A DNA stretch of 33,765 bases. It comes from Chara braunii. Taxonomy: Eukaryota > Streptophyta > Charophyceae > Charales > Characeae. This document shows, piece after piece, positions 10,113 to 19,710 of the stretch. The notes under the pieces were generated by a model. The model had not been told where the DNA came from, did no database searches, and was given only the letters and a program-made list of their open reading frames with translations. The translations under genes were made by a program, and so were the position numbers. Each line of letters starts with the position of its first letter. Within the stretch, counting starts at the first letter, position 1. Where the stretch lies: contig BFEA01000183.1 of NCBI GenBank assembly GCA_003427395.1, positions 249,325 to 283,089 of the forward strand, written 5' to 3'.

Positions 10113-10213
10113 AACTCCAACACAAGGCCTATCTACTGAAGCAACTGCAGATTCATCTTCTTCAGAAGATGAGTTTGCAGCACTAGGGGGTCTTGCTGCC
10201 CCTAAGGTCTGCT

Positions 10214-10708
10214 TCAGTTTTTTGGCTGTGACCCAGGGCCTGGCATGTAAGGGCAGTCCTTCAGATACTCTTGTCGCTCACATCGCAGGCAAACCCCCTT
10301 ATCCTTCCTCCTTCTCCACACCCCTTCCTGGATCCTGAGATCATGACAGGGAAGGGTGGAAGGGTTCAGGGGGTCAGCTGGCATACGGACGTCTCTTGGC
10401 AGATTAGGTCTCTGGGCAGGGGTAAAAGGAGGGTGTCCCTTGTCCTTCCCCTTGTTGTTGGTTGAGGTTGTGCTCGAGGGGGTTTTCTTTTGTAAAACCG
10501 CCAGTACAGCCTCAGTCAGGGCCGGAGCAAGTTCTGTATCAGCAGGTGATACAGTCCCAGCCGATGGTGAACCAGCCTGAGAATCTGAGACACTTGCTGA
10601 TCCAGAACCTGCATGAGCAAAAGCAACCTTTCCCTTTTTCCCACCATGAGGGAAGGCTCTCTTCCCCTTATCAGAGGAGGGGGTCTGGACATGGAGTTTT
10701 GCCTCCAT
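10214..10708 (-). pseudogene. gag: Gag C-terminal tail with degenerate zinc knuckle (inverted block)
   Basis: A 164-codon minus frame with a basic, Ser/Thr-rich tail (DKGKRAFPHGGKKGKVAFAH) and the phrase LTEAVLAVLQKKTPSS. It ends with GVCLRCERQEYLKDCP. The last segment is where gypsy gag has the RNA-binding CCHC knuckle (C-x2-C-x4-H-x4-C). Here the three Cys are present but the His is missing. The frame follows directly on the capsid piece at 10736-11106, separated by the TAG that also ends the plus-strand copy at 8561. Confidence 0.75.
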
Positions 10709-11106
10709 ATCCAGCGTTGTGCGGCCAAAGGATCTCTAGTCCTTGTGCCCAGAGTTGTACAATGTTGCAGCGAACTTCTTAGGCGCTGCCCTGCAAAAGT
10801 TAGTCAGCAAATCATCAGTAGACATGACTAACCCAGCGGTGGAGGTGAGCTGCTCGNATTCTGCAAACAAGGAGTGAAGGGTCCCTGAATACCGCTGCTG
10901 CCCCAGGCGAGCAATCCTGTCANCAGCCTTTCGGGCTCGCTCCTTGTCTGCAAATCTGTCCTCCAGGGCCTGGAGAAGCCCGTCCACTCCCAACCCAAAA
11001 GCCCAGTCTTCCAGCCTCTTGTCCTTGCTTCTGGAGGTGGAGGTGGCCCACTTCAGAGAGCGGCCCTCTAACAGACCTAGGACCATAGAGACCTTTGTCT
11101 CTTCAG
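10590..11106 (-). pseudogene. gag: Right arm of inverted duplication: gag capsid C-terminal half
   Basis: Minus-strand copy of gag starting in the ETKVSMVLGLLEGRSLKW region, running through LQALEDRFADKERARK to HKD. It is nearly identical to plus-strand 8191-8707 and includes mirrored Ns at 10857 and 10923. One clear difference is GLLEGRS here and GLLEGRA at 8225-8250. This arm belongs to the inverted block that continues into knuckle, protease and pol. Confidence 0.88.
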
Positions 11107-11335
11107 AGAGCGGCCCTCTAACAGACCCCGGACGTCTCTTGGCAGATTAGGTCTCTGGGCAGGGGTAAAAGGAGGGCGTCCCTTGTCCTTCCCCTTGCTG
11201 TTGGTTGTGGCTGTGCTCGAGGGGGTTTTCTTTTGTAAAACCGCCAGTACAGCCTCAGTCAGGGCCGCAGCAACTTTTGTATCAGCAGATGATACAGTCC
11301 CAGCCGGTGGTGAAACAACCTGAGAATCTGCAGCA
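11101..11335 (-). repeat. Second copy of gag tail, direct duplicate of 10387-10590
   Basis: Plus-strand 11134-11335 repeats 10387-10590 with few differences (shared GGACGTCTCTTGGCAG, GGGGTTTTCTTTTGTAAAAC, CAGTACAGCCTCAGTCAGGG). In addition a 27-bp phrase beginning CTTCAGAGAGCGGCCC occurs at 11051-11077 and again at 11101-11127, at the junction. This is a rearrangement joint, not a gene. Confidence 0.85.
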
Positions 11336-11339
11336 ATGA

Positions 11340-12125
11340 GTGGCAGTCCTGCTGCAAGGACTACCTGCTGCGTCCTGTCATCTCTCCAGATCAACAGGAC
11401 TGGGATCTCCACCTAGCTCGTGCACAGCTTGTTTACAATATCTCTATCCACTCCTCAACTGGGTTCTGTCCATATTGTTTGCATTGGGGATGTGAGCCAC
11501 GACAACCTCTTGATGACATCATCAATAAGGCCAAGTCTGATTTGACTCCTGACACTGCAGAGTTTGCCAGACGCTATAGGGTCGATGTTGAAAGGGCAAA
11601 GGCAAGACCCAAAAGGCCATGATTGAACAAGCTAATCGCCACCGACGTCCTTCCCCCATTCGTATTGGCGATTACGTCTGGGTGACCAGTCCAGAGTTGT
11701 CGAGGGAAGAGAATATCTCTCCCAAGTTGTTGCCACGATACTCGGGTCTGTGGCAGGTGTTAGATACAGTGGGCTCCGATCCTTTTGGCCCATCGTACGT
11801 TATCGACGTCCCACTGCATCTACAACCCTATCCGGTCTTCCATGCATCTAAGCTGCTTCCTTTCATCCCAACTGATGCATTCCCAGACCGGCCCCCTCAG
11901 TTTGGTCCACTAATCCCTGGCACGAGATATGACGTGGAGTCCACTGAGGAGTGGGGCACTGGCCCCGACCGGTAGTATCTTATGAAGTTTTGTTTCCAGC
12001 CTCATACCGAGGATAGGTGGTTCACCAGGAAAGAACTTGTCAAGACAGCAAAGTCTGTAGTTCTACGTTACGAGGCAGCTCAAAAGGGTTCACTTCCTCG
12101 TCGGTCTCCTTGTTTACACACCTAG
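11340..12125 (+). pseudogene. int: Ty3/gypsy integrase C-terminal domain and chromodomain-like tail
   Basis: The first part (about 11350-11620) reads DWDLHLARAQLVYN and HSSTGFCPY, the end of the catalytic core with its typical 'N...S...TG..P' segment. A frameshift at about 11620 is followed by EQANRHRRPSPIRIGDYVWV, then LLPRYSGLWQVLDTVG, the GPY/F-type module, and LQPYPVFHASKLLPF. After TAG at 11973 the same frame continues with KFCFQPHTEDRWFTRKELVK, resembling the chromodomain of plant chromoviruses, and ends at TAG 12123-12125. Chromodomains steer integration to chromatin marks. It is the missing C-terminal half of the integrase fragment at 8740-9139, which lies on the other strand. Confidence 0.8.
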
Positions 12126-12649
12126 CTCGGAGGTCCTCGCTCCCCGAGGGGGTAAGCCTTCAATGACTTGTTGATTTTGATTGTCGAGATCTTACTGCGA
12201 GGCTGTATAGTAACAGTGGTAGGGTTAGATTCGTAATTTTGTTTGTGTCAGGGACTAACTGAGAGTTCAGTGCTGAGGGAAATTCGTGAGGGACATATTT
12301 GCAATTTCGGGACAATTACAGGCCCGCAGTTCCCTTAGACCGCACTGTGAATAGCAGGCCCAGGCTATCACTAGGACGGGAGGCCCTAGGGCCTACGCCC
12401 GTAGCATGAGAGCCTATAGCCGGGTAGGTAGAGGCCCTAGAGGCCTAAACTGAAACGGTACCGGTCGGTCCAGTCCGTGTCTAGGTCTAGGTTAGTCTAT
12501 TAACAAATCTAGGTTGGTAGGGTTAGGACTTTTGGTTGTGTTCATTTTCGCGTGACAACGTTCTGAGCCAAGGAAGTACAATGGAGACGATTGTCTACAG
12601 GCGGCATCCTGAGACCTACGTCGTGGACGGCAGCCATAGCCAGCCTTCT
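12126..12649 (+). other. 3' untranslated / LTR 5'-part region of element 1; no gene seen
   Basis: About 520 bp after the integrase stop, with no recognised protein. It contains the perfect palindrome AGGCCCTAGGGCCT (about 12391) within a cluster of GGCCCTAG-type phrases. No match to the upstream flank of the first LTR copy, so the LTR start cannot be placed. Confidence 0.45.
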
Positions 12650-13272
12650 GGAGCTCGCCATAGCTGGGGCGTCCTCTGTGCATACACCCCTGGGGGTGCT
12701 TGCGATCGGTTGAGCTATTATGAGGCTCTACATGGTATTCATGGGTGGGCCACTGTTGCTGCATCTTACTCTGGGATCATGCATGGCATCTGCAGTGGTG
12801 CTGCAGCCCATAGCTGCAGCTTTCCTCGTCAGAGTTCCTCATCGACGGTGAGGGTTACATCGCAGTTCCTGTTCTTCATCTGGGTGGTTAGTGCAGGCCA
12901 CTGGGAGGCTGTTGTTGTGCAGCGTTACTAACTGGGTGTAGTCTAGGGAGTGGAGTGTGTGATTCCGCGAGCGGCGAGACACTAAGAGAATCTCTGTAAC
13001 GATATTGGTTCAGATCGGCTCAATCTCAGATTGTTCCTTCGTTATCGTCGCGGGTGTCTACTTGTGATTGCTTGTTGGGAGTACTGTCAGAGAGTGGGAA
13101 ACGTTTCATGTTATCTCCACACCTGTGCATAGTGCTTTTCCGTTGCTTACTCTGTTTGTGTGCAGTGTGTACTCTGTCTCCTCTCCCCTTCTTCTTATGC
13201 ATGTATGGGCGTGCGTGAGATTGTCTGCGTGTGAGTGTTGGTGAAAATCGAAAGACAACCGAGTTCATAACA
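12650..13272 (+). repeat. LTR-like copy 2 of element 1
   Basis: Matches 5359-5978 except at its start: the sequence 12650-12683 is the reverse complement of the loop of the 5333-5414 palindrome, and only one palindrome arm (CACCCCTGGGGGTGCTTGCGATC in part, 12684-12706) is present. It ends ...GTTCATAACA at 13272, equivalent to 5978. The following sequence differs from that after 5978, as expected for a 3' LTR end. Confidence 0.75.
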
Positions 13273-13500
13273 AGAGGATAACAAAAGAGGGGTTGTATAT
13301 ATACATCATCACATAACATAACTCTGAACTAAAAGAGCGCACTTTGCGAAACAAACGGTAAAGATTGAAAAAAAAAAAAACAAGATGAGGGTCACCCTGA
13401 AACTATTTATTTTTGCCATTCTTCTTTTAACTCCCCCTTCATCGGGCCTCTCACGCCCAAGGCTCACCACGTTGATGAAGTTGAGGGCGAGCTGCCCCCA
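13273..13500 (-). repeat. LTR-fragment-like repeat, inverted relative to 25250-25465
   Basis: Read on the minus strand it contains CATCAACGTGG, GTGAGAGGCNCGAT, AAGGGGGAGTTAA, CGTTTGTTTCGCAAAGTGCG, CTCTTTTAGTTCA and a TATATATA run. The plus strand at 25250-25465 has the same phrases in the same order. AAGGGGGAG resembles a polypurine tract preceding an LTR, so this may be the 3' end of another retroelement (possibly Ty1/copia). That assignment is inference. Confidence 0.7.
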
Positions 13501-13602
13501 TCCCCGTGAGCCATAACGGCCCACCTGTACGTTGTGAGAACAGGAGGTGATAAACTTAAGGAATAGGAATGAAGAGAAGAGAAACAAAGAATGAAAAAGG
13601 GG

Positions 13603-13725
13603 AGGCGCTACATGGTATTCGTGGGTGGACCACTGTTGCTGCATCTTCCTTTGGGATCGTGCATGGCATCTGCAGTGGCGCTGCAGCCATAGCTGCAGCT
13701 TTCCTCGTCACAGTTCCTCATCTGC
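13603..13725 (+). repeat. Third, 120-bp fragment of the element 1 LTR
   Basis: Matches 5436-5555 and 12725-12842 (GTGGGTGGACCACTGTTGCTG, split phrases, GGCATCTGCAGTGGCGC). It is followed at 13727 by CAGGGGTGGAGCTCGCCAT, which belongs to the palindrome-loop region but is joined in a new order. An orphan fragment. Confidence 0.8.
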
Positions 13726-13740
13726 AGGGGTGGAGCTCGC

Positions 13741-14039
13741 CATTGCATTTTGTATTAGAGTAGTCTAAAACTAAACTAGTGTTACTTGTAGGATCTGACA
13801 TTAGTTGCTATTGATCACTTGACTACTTCTCTCCATGCTGATTGAAAATCGTTGTATATCATACTCGATTTGGTGTAATGCTCAGGTAGTATTCGGTGTG
13901 GATTCTAGTATATATCACACACATTGTAGCTCATCAGTGATATAAGCAGTAGTGAGGAGGAGGAACGATTAGTGAAACCTCTTAGAGTTACATGTAGAAC
14001 TGCTCTTAGTCGTCCGATAGTTAGCTCCAGGAGAGGAAA
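13741..14039. other. Unassigned spacer
   Basis: About 300 bp of AT-rich sequence between LTR fragments and the second gag, with no recognised protein or repeat. It may be the leader of element 2. Confidence 0.4.
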
Positions 14040-15375
14040 GGAGGCTGCAGAGGGAGGCATATCGGAGGTCTAGGGCAGCAGCAACCAACTTAGAGGCCAC
14101 AATGGTTACCGCCTCCAGCATGTGACAGGCCTCGTCCCAGGCCACTTCGTGAAAGGTTAGTCGGAGTGTTTCTCAGGTTTTCGCTAGTCAAACTGTTGGC
14201 TTGCAAGTCAACCACCAAACTCAACTCACACCGGAGGATTATGAGATGCTCCACACAGAAGCTCTTCATGATCGGCTGCAATAACAGTTGAGAGATGCAG
14301 CAGAGAGAAGACAGAGAACGCTAACGCGAAAAGATAGACTAGGAGCCAGGAGGCAGGTGTTTAAGTAGATTAGAGGCAGTAGACGAGTCGGCACTTGATC
14401 TCGCGTTACAAGCGTTGCGTAGCTCGCCTCTTTGTGGGGCAGAAACAAAGGTTGTACAGCAGGAAGTGTTGGCGGAACTAGTGGCAGACCAAAACCGGAT
14501 TCTGGCTGCACTACAGGCTCCTCGTCCAATAATGAGGCAGCCTCAGTACGCTATAGCTCGCCCTTCGATTGCGGGTCCCTCGATGACGCCGTCGCTGGTA
14601 GGACGTTATTTTTCTCCTATGTTTGGCATGCCCCCTCCAGGTCGTTTAGTAGCAGTTAGTGGTCCGGACCCTAGAACTTCTTCTGTACCATCAACGATGG
14701 TGGCAGCTATAGTTCCATCGTCAGGGCAGGCTTAGGTTAGCGTGCGACAACCTGTCTCAGTGGCTATGCAACCACTGCAATAGTCTCCTGGGTCAATCCA
14801 ACCCATGTAGTGGATGCCCAAGATCCCTTTGTTGAGTCCTAAACCTTTTTTCAGCGACAAGAAGAAGGAAGAGGAGCTGACACCTGGGTGCGGACTGTGC
14901 CCACTTATGTGAGGCACAAGCTCACAAGGCCAGACCAGAAAGTTATAGTTGCTGCCTCCTTTCTAGAGGGATCGACAACACAATGGTTAAACGGGTTAGT
15001 GCAGCAACAGGGCTATGGTCAAAACTTTGATGCTTGGGCCCAGGCCCAGACATGGGAAGACTTCGTACAGACGATGTACAATAGGTGGCATTACCCTCAA
15101 GGGGCTCAAAAGGCCATTGACGCGATCAACAGTCTCTGTTCCAAAAGGTACCGGACTGTACGCGAAGTCACAAATGCCGTAGAACGTCTGATCGTAGTAC
15201 CTGGTGTGCCCTATGACCCGCAGGTGCTCCTCACAAATTATTTGAGATGTCTGCCCTCAGATGTCAAAACTAAACTGGTGAACGAGGCCAACATCGATGT
15301 CGATAGCTTCACTACCTTCAACAAGAAAGTCTTAGACATAGAGGCTAAACTTGGGTCCGCTCATCAAGGTTAGGG
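14040..15375 (+). pseudogene. gag: Ty3/gypsy gag (capsid), element 2
   Basis: The start is unclear. Recognisable pieces lie in shifting frames from about 14040: a basic Arg/Glu-rich N-terminus, then TKVVQQEVLAELVADQNRIL at 14450, then after stops near 14735 and 14780 the capsid core. The core reads DTWVRTVPTYVRHKLTRPDQ, VAASFLEGSTTQWLNGLV, WAQAQTWEDFVQTMYNRWH and LRCLPSDVKTKLV, with the ORF 14888-15373 intact to TAG. The core WLNGLV and MYNRW segments are typical of gypsy capsid. A linker with a tandem duplication follows (15480-15632) before the zinc knuckle. Confidence 0.8.
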
Positions 15376-15479
15376 AGATGGTAGGAAGAAGAAACTTCCC
15401 CAAGTTTGGAGGAAGAAGGGCAATCTTATGTTTATCGACCATGATGGTAAGGCAACTGAGATTGATGACTTCCCTGACT

Positions 15480-15632
15480 TTGGGCAAGACAGAGAGCAGG
15501 ATGGAGCCAACGAGACTTGGATGGGGGAGTCGTGGCTCCTATCAAAGAAAAGACTTGGGGAAGACAAAGAGCATGATGGGGCCAGCGAGACTTGGATGGG
15601 GGAGTCGTGGCTCCTATCAAAGAAAAGACTAG
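15480..15632 (+). repeat. 75-bp tandem duplication in gag linker
   Basis: Two adjacent copies carrying GAGACTTGGATGGGGGAGTC and GTGGCTCCTATCAAAGAAAAG, at about 15481-15556 and 15557-15632, differing at a few bases. Because 75 is a multiple of three the frame is unaffected. Confidence 0.9.
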
Positions 15633-15681
15633 GGGGATCGGGAAGCACAAGGTAGGTCGGTCCAAAGGTTAGGACGACCAA

Positions 15682-16598
15682 GGAACACCCGCATGGGTAA
15701 AACTTGGTTTAGATTACGAGGTGTGGAGAGACCGAGTTGCTAGGGTACTTGCCTGAATTGTGGCAACTATGGCCACACATCCTGGACTTGCGGAGGCAAG
15801 AAGGTCACCACGAAGGTAGCCTCTCCAATAGTGGTGGACTTATCTTCGAACCTTGGTGGTGCCTCTACGAGCACTTTGCATGGAAATACCTTGGGCCAGT
15901 AGGAGTGTTAGCCGCTCTTACTCGTGCTGAAGTGGTAACTTTGCCTCCACCACTTCAGGCGTTGGCGAAGGCTAGTGACCCATCCATCGCCCCGCAAACA
16001 CATTCAGACCCACCGATGCTTTGTTCGAAGATGTGTCTGAGTCCCTAGAAGAGTTACCGACGGAGTGGTCGGGGAAGGACCTCAGAGACTCTTGGGCGAT
16101 GATTAGTAAAGGTCCTAGGGGCGAACATTTCGTGGTAGAGGAACGCCCGCATGGGTAAAACTTGGTTTAGATTACGAGGTGTGGAGAGATAGAGTTGCTA
16201 GGGGTACTTGCCTGAACTGTGTCAACTATGGCAACACATCCAGGACTTGCCGAGGCAAGAAGGTCACCACGAAGGTAGCCTCTCCAGTAGTGGTGGGCTT
16301 ATCTTCGAACGCTGGTGGTGCCTCTGCGAGCATTTCACAGGGAAATACGTCGGGCCAATAGGAGTGTTAGCCGCTCTTACTCGTGCTGAAGTGGTAACGT
16401 TGCCTCCACCAGTTCAGGCGTTGGCCAAGGCTAGTGACCCATCCATCGCCGTGCAAACACATTCAGACCCACCGATGCTCTATTCGAGAGATGTGTCTGA
16501 GTCCTCAGAAGAGTTACAGACTGAGTGGTCGGGGAAGGACCTCAAAGACTCTTAGGCGATGATTAGTAAAGTTCCTAGGGGTGAACATTTCGTGGTAG
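15682..16598 (+). repeat. gag: 458-bp tandem duplication containing the zinc knuckle
   Basis: Units 15682-16139 and 16140-16598 both begin GGAACRCCCGCATGGGTAAA and end at GTGGTAGAG. Each carries the nucleocapsid knuckle. In copy 1 the coding bases give CLNCGNYGHTSWTC, an intact C-x2-C-x4-H-x4-C, but a missing G just upstream (GCTAGGGTAC versus GCTAGGGGTAC) puts it out of frame. In copy 2 the frame is intact but the His is replaced by Asn (CLNCVNYGNTSRTC). The two copies therefore carry different lesions. Downstream each copy has the ALTRAEVVTLPPP segment in a third frame. Confidence 0.9.
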
Positions 16599-16892
16599 AG
16601 GTTGATGTAGGTGGCCGCAAAGTGGGTGCTTTCTACACGGAATTTCATCAGTTGTGCTTGTATGGATAGAATGCACGTAGGGGACCAAGTGCAACGGCTT
16701 AGCAGATTTGTAGCTTCGACACTAGCCAATAAGCACAATATGGTAGTCCAAGACTATGCCAAGGACGAATTGAGACGAGTTGCCATTCGACATGTTGCTA
16801 GGCATGTACTACCTCGAGGTTGCACATTCACTAGCTGCCAAATGGTAGGACCGTTAAGACTGCAAAAGTTCAAAGCTAGCAGTCTAGTGTAA
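16599..16892 (+). pseudogene. pro: Ty3/gypsy protease remnant, element 2
   Basis: The frame reads from the SKVPRGEHFVVEVDVGGRKV segment just upstream (16565-16625), a typical lead-in to a retropepsin active site. At the point where D-S/T-G is expected the sequence is altered by small indels: ATG frame 16611 reads STRNFISCACMDRMHVGDQV, so the catalytic triplet is lost. The frame ends at TAA 16890. Assignment rests on position and lead-in, not on the active site. Confidence 0.6.
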
Positions 16893-16904
16893 AACTACGG
16901 TTGC

Positions 16905-18007
16905 ATGTGTGCATCCTCCTTTCGTAACTATTATAAGCAAAATCGCGAGGAGGGTATGTTCTTAGTCTTTGTTTCTGAGAAAGAGGAGGCCGTAAAATCG
17001 CCCCCAGAGATAGAAGCAGTCGTCACACATTATTCAAACCTTTTTGAGGAGCCCACTGGTGTGGTGGAAAGGGAGGTTGTCCACGCGATAGAAGTCGTCC
17101 TTGGTAGCGAAGTACCTAGAAGACGGATTTAAAGGATGTCTCCGGCAGAGTTGGATGAGCTTCGCCACCAACTCAAAGAGCTCACAGAGAAGGAATGGAT
17201 TCGGCCTAGTACTTCCCCTTACGTTGCGCTAGTCTTATTTGTTCCTAAGAAGGGAGGTACACTAAGGACCTGCATTGACTATAGGGGCCTCAATGCCATC
17301 ACCGTAAAGAACGTGGACGCCCTACCCCGCATCGACGACCTATTGGATTGAGTGCAGGGATGCCGGTACTTTACTAAGATAGACATAAAGTCCAGATACG
17401 ATCAAATTGCCTATAGACTTGAGGACCGACACACAACCGCTTTCCAGACTAGGTACGGTCTGTGCGAGTTTGTGGTGATGCCCTTTGGCCTATGCAATGC
17501 ACCCAAAAAATTCCAGCATGCAATGAATATAATTTTTGATGAATACGTACACAAGTTTATCGTCGTGTACCTCGACGATATCCTTATCTTTAGTAAGATT
17601 GTAGAGGAGCACGTTGAGCACTTGAAAACAATGCTAGGTCTCCTAAGGCAGCACCTATACAAGGTAAACTTGGAGAAATGCAAGTTCTGTCGCACCAAGA
17701 TCTTGTACTTGGGTCATGAAATTTATGCGGATGGGTTGAGGTCGGATGATGCCAAAGTGGCCAGCATACGAGACTAGCCCAGAACTCATATTGTTACTGA
17801 GGTCTGATCGTTTTTGGGGACGACGGGCTACTATCGTCCGTTCCTTAAAAAGTATAGTACTATAGCTTCCCCGTTAACAGATCTAACTCACCTTGACACC
17901 CCTTTAGAGTGGACCGAAAAGTGTGAAGCAAGCTTTAAGAAATTGAAGTATGCTCTGACACACTATGAAGTCCTTAAACTTCCAAATCCTGAGCAGCCCT
18001 TTGCCGT
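16905..18007 (+). pseudogene. rt: Ty3/gypsy reverse transcriptase, element 2, multiple stops
   Basis: The lead-in reads EAVVTHYSNLFEEPTGVVER (17010-17070). After TAA 17130 the RT proper begins: [20 protein letters not shown], then [20 protein letters not shown], ending at TGA 17349. Next comes FTKIDIKSRYDQI with the first catalytic Asp, FVVMPFGLCNAP, and the YLDD box in IVVYLDDILIFSK (17570-17600) with both Asp retained. It ends at TAG 17775. After a further stop the thumb region follows (GTTGYYRPFLKKYS, LEWTEKCEASFKKLK). The sequence stops abruptly at 18007 after PFAV, where element C has inserted. The catalytic residues are present, but at least four stops rule out function. Confidence 0.88.
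18004..18007. other. Target-site duplication CCGT, left copy, of element C
   Basis: CCGT directly precedes the element's first bases TGTCGGGG. The same CCGT directly follows its last bases CTCGACA at 22925-22928. One CCGT belongs to the RNase H coding sequence, whose reading frame resumes exactly after the right copy. Confidence 0.85.
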
Positions 18008-18587
18008 TGTCGGGGCAGAAACCCTGACAAGGGTAACTATCCAGTGTTTTTAAATGTCGGATGAAGTCCGACTTAGTAAATGGTTATTCGGGCTTCATAA
18101 CTTGATGAGATGGGTTATCTGCCATAAGTTTATTCAAACCTGACCTATGATTGAGAGACTAAGACTTATTGAACCTAAGACCTGACGCCTGCGGCATATG
18201 GTATCAGCAGTAAGAACCGACAGCGTGACCAGGTTTCTTGCCATGTTTGGTAACTCCGCACGGACGTACGACCGAAAAATGTAATAATTTTATACCTATT
18301 CTACCTAAAATAAGGACGCGCGGCTGCTAAGCCTCGCAATTCAGAGCCTACAAGGGCCAATTAAGACCTCTGCTCGTGAAAGCGCGGCCCCCTCTAGTAA
18401 AAGCCACGTTCGGCCGATGCGTTTCGGTGAAGCCGGACGTGGGTCGGCGGTACGTTCGCCACGGCAAGGTGCCTAGCCAGAGGGCGATGCCCCACCAAGT
18501 GAGAAAGGGGGTAGGGGTTTGGCTTGCCATCAGGCCCAGGCCTCGGGATCTGCTAGGCTACAGGGCGGCATCCTAGCAACTGGGGAG

Positions 18588-18724
18588 CTCTTCTTATAGA
18601 AGAGTTGCTCCTATCATTGTTGTGATAGGAGCTAGCCCGGTAGTTTACGACACAACTCTCACCCGGCAGATACCGGGATCGAACTGCATGCGCCCTACTG
18701 GGCTAGCTCCTTTTGGAGCTGGCC
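18588..18724. repeat. Cluster of nested hairpins with Pol III-box-like motifs
   Basis: CTCTTC-TTATA-GAAGAG (18588-18604), GCTCCTATCA / TGATAGGAGC (18607-18632), GGAGCTAGCCCGGTAG / CTACTGGGCTAGCTCC (18628-18643 with 18695-18710, one mismatch), and CCCGG / CCGGG near 18663. On the minus strand TAGCCCAGTAGG (18705-18694) fits a tRNA A box, and GTTCGATCCC (18684-18675) a B box, but only 9 nt apart. So a tRNA or ordinary SINE is not supported. A run of about 23 T follows at 18778. Confidence 0.6.
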
Positions 18725-18885
18725 GCTGCCGTTCAAAGCCGGCGCGGTGACACGTATAGATCGAGAAAATGTCTGAGTTTTTTTTTTTTTTTTTTTTTTT
18801 TGGACAAAATAAATAAATAAATTGTATAGCGCCATGTGGCACATGTCAAAGTGATTGGGGCTTTTCAGCCCCAGTGCATCAGACA

Positions 18886-19710
18886 GTCGCCCGTGAAAAC
18901 GGGCGACCGTTTTCCTCAGAGGTAAGTTTCTCTTTTTTTTCTTCTAGATTTTTTCTAGATCCATTCTTTGAGATTTGTTTTAGATTTTCTTTTGCTTTAT
19001 TTCTTCTTTTCTCTTTTAGATTCTTTAGATTTTGTTTTTGTCTTATTTGTTTCGTGAATTCACTGAGGCACCCATTCGTTTTGACGAACGGGTTGCCATT
19101 TCAAGATGAGTAAGTTGGGAATGAATCTTTGGCCCTAATACGGGTATGTGCACTATCGGCCAGCCACAGTGGCTCTGCCACAACTATGGATGTGCCTACT
19201 GACAGGCGTGGCGCCCGTTGAAACGGGCAGGACTGTGACAAACTGTTTCGTTGGATTTCCACCGACTCATCAGGAGGCTGAACCTCGACAGTCGTCGACG
19301 GGACAGCCGAGTCGAGTGGATTTTCCCCTATAAAGGGGAACTATACATTACAAGAGAGAGAGAGAGAGAGAAGGGAGGGGGAGATGTGACTGAACGCCCA
19401 TTCGTTTCAGACGAACGGGTTCGCCAGACTGTTTCATCAGACTGGTACTGATTGAGCAGGGGGCTGTGCCCCGACAACACATCTATGGATGGGCGGATGC
19501 ACCTGCCACACTAGGTGGCTATGTGCGGAGGCGACGTGGGACTCTTTGTCCACGATTTAGGTGAGTTCGTTGTTGTTGTTTTTTGCAGGTTTTGTTTTTT
19601 TTCTTTTTCGAGTTTCTTTTTTTCTTTTTGTTTTTATTTGTGGTTCCCCCCTCCTCCCCCTGAACGTAGTGGTAGCAAGGAGTTGCGCCCGTTCGTGGTT
19701 AAAAACGGGC
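18886..19710. repeat. Series of five CCCGTT/AACGGG hairpins
   Basis: Stems at GTCGCCCGT-GAAA-ACGGGCGAC (18886-18907, perfect), CCCATTCGT / ACGAACGGG (19071-19092), GCCCGT-TGAA-ACGGGC (19213-19228, perfect), CCCATTCGT / ACGAACGGG (19397-19419) and GCCCGTT / AACGGGC (19687-19710). A lone arm GCGCCCGTCCGT lies near 19946. Loops differ while stems keep the same core. No gene lies in this stretch; the short open frames are T-rich or repeat-derived. Confidence 0.8.
19323..19340. promoter_or_regulatory. TATAAA in a hairpin loop
   Basis: TTCCCC-TATAAA-GGGGAA is a perfect 6-bp stem with the TATA box as its loop. A (GA)n run follows at about 19350-19370. Promoter activity is inference. Confidence 0.4.

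Larger units (their letters stand above)
5333..13272 (+). mobile_element. Element 1: degraded Ty3/gypsy retrotransposon with inverted internal segment
   Basis: LTR-like copies in the same orientation end at 5978 and 13272 with the same bases (GTTCATNACA). They bracket a primer-binding-like site, leader, gag (plus), an internal block in minus orientation (integrase N-terminal part at 8740 back to gag at 11335), and plus-strand integrase C-terminus plus chromodomain-like sequence (11340-12125). The ends are therefore in normal order, and only the middle (about 8708-11335) is flipped. The RT palm and RNase H are missing from the flipped block. The chromodomain suggests the chromovirus group of Ty3/gypsy. 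No functional copy: there are stops and frameshifts throughout. Confidence 0.75.

Noticed and set aside
18675-18705. tRNA gene or SINE
   Set aside because: A- and B-box-like motifs are only 9 nt apart and no cloverleaf, anticodon arm or poly(A) tail at the right end is present.
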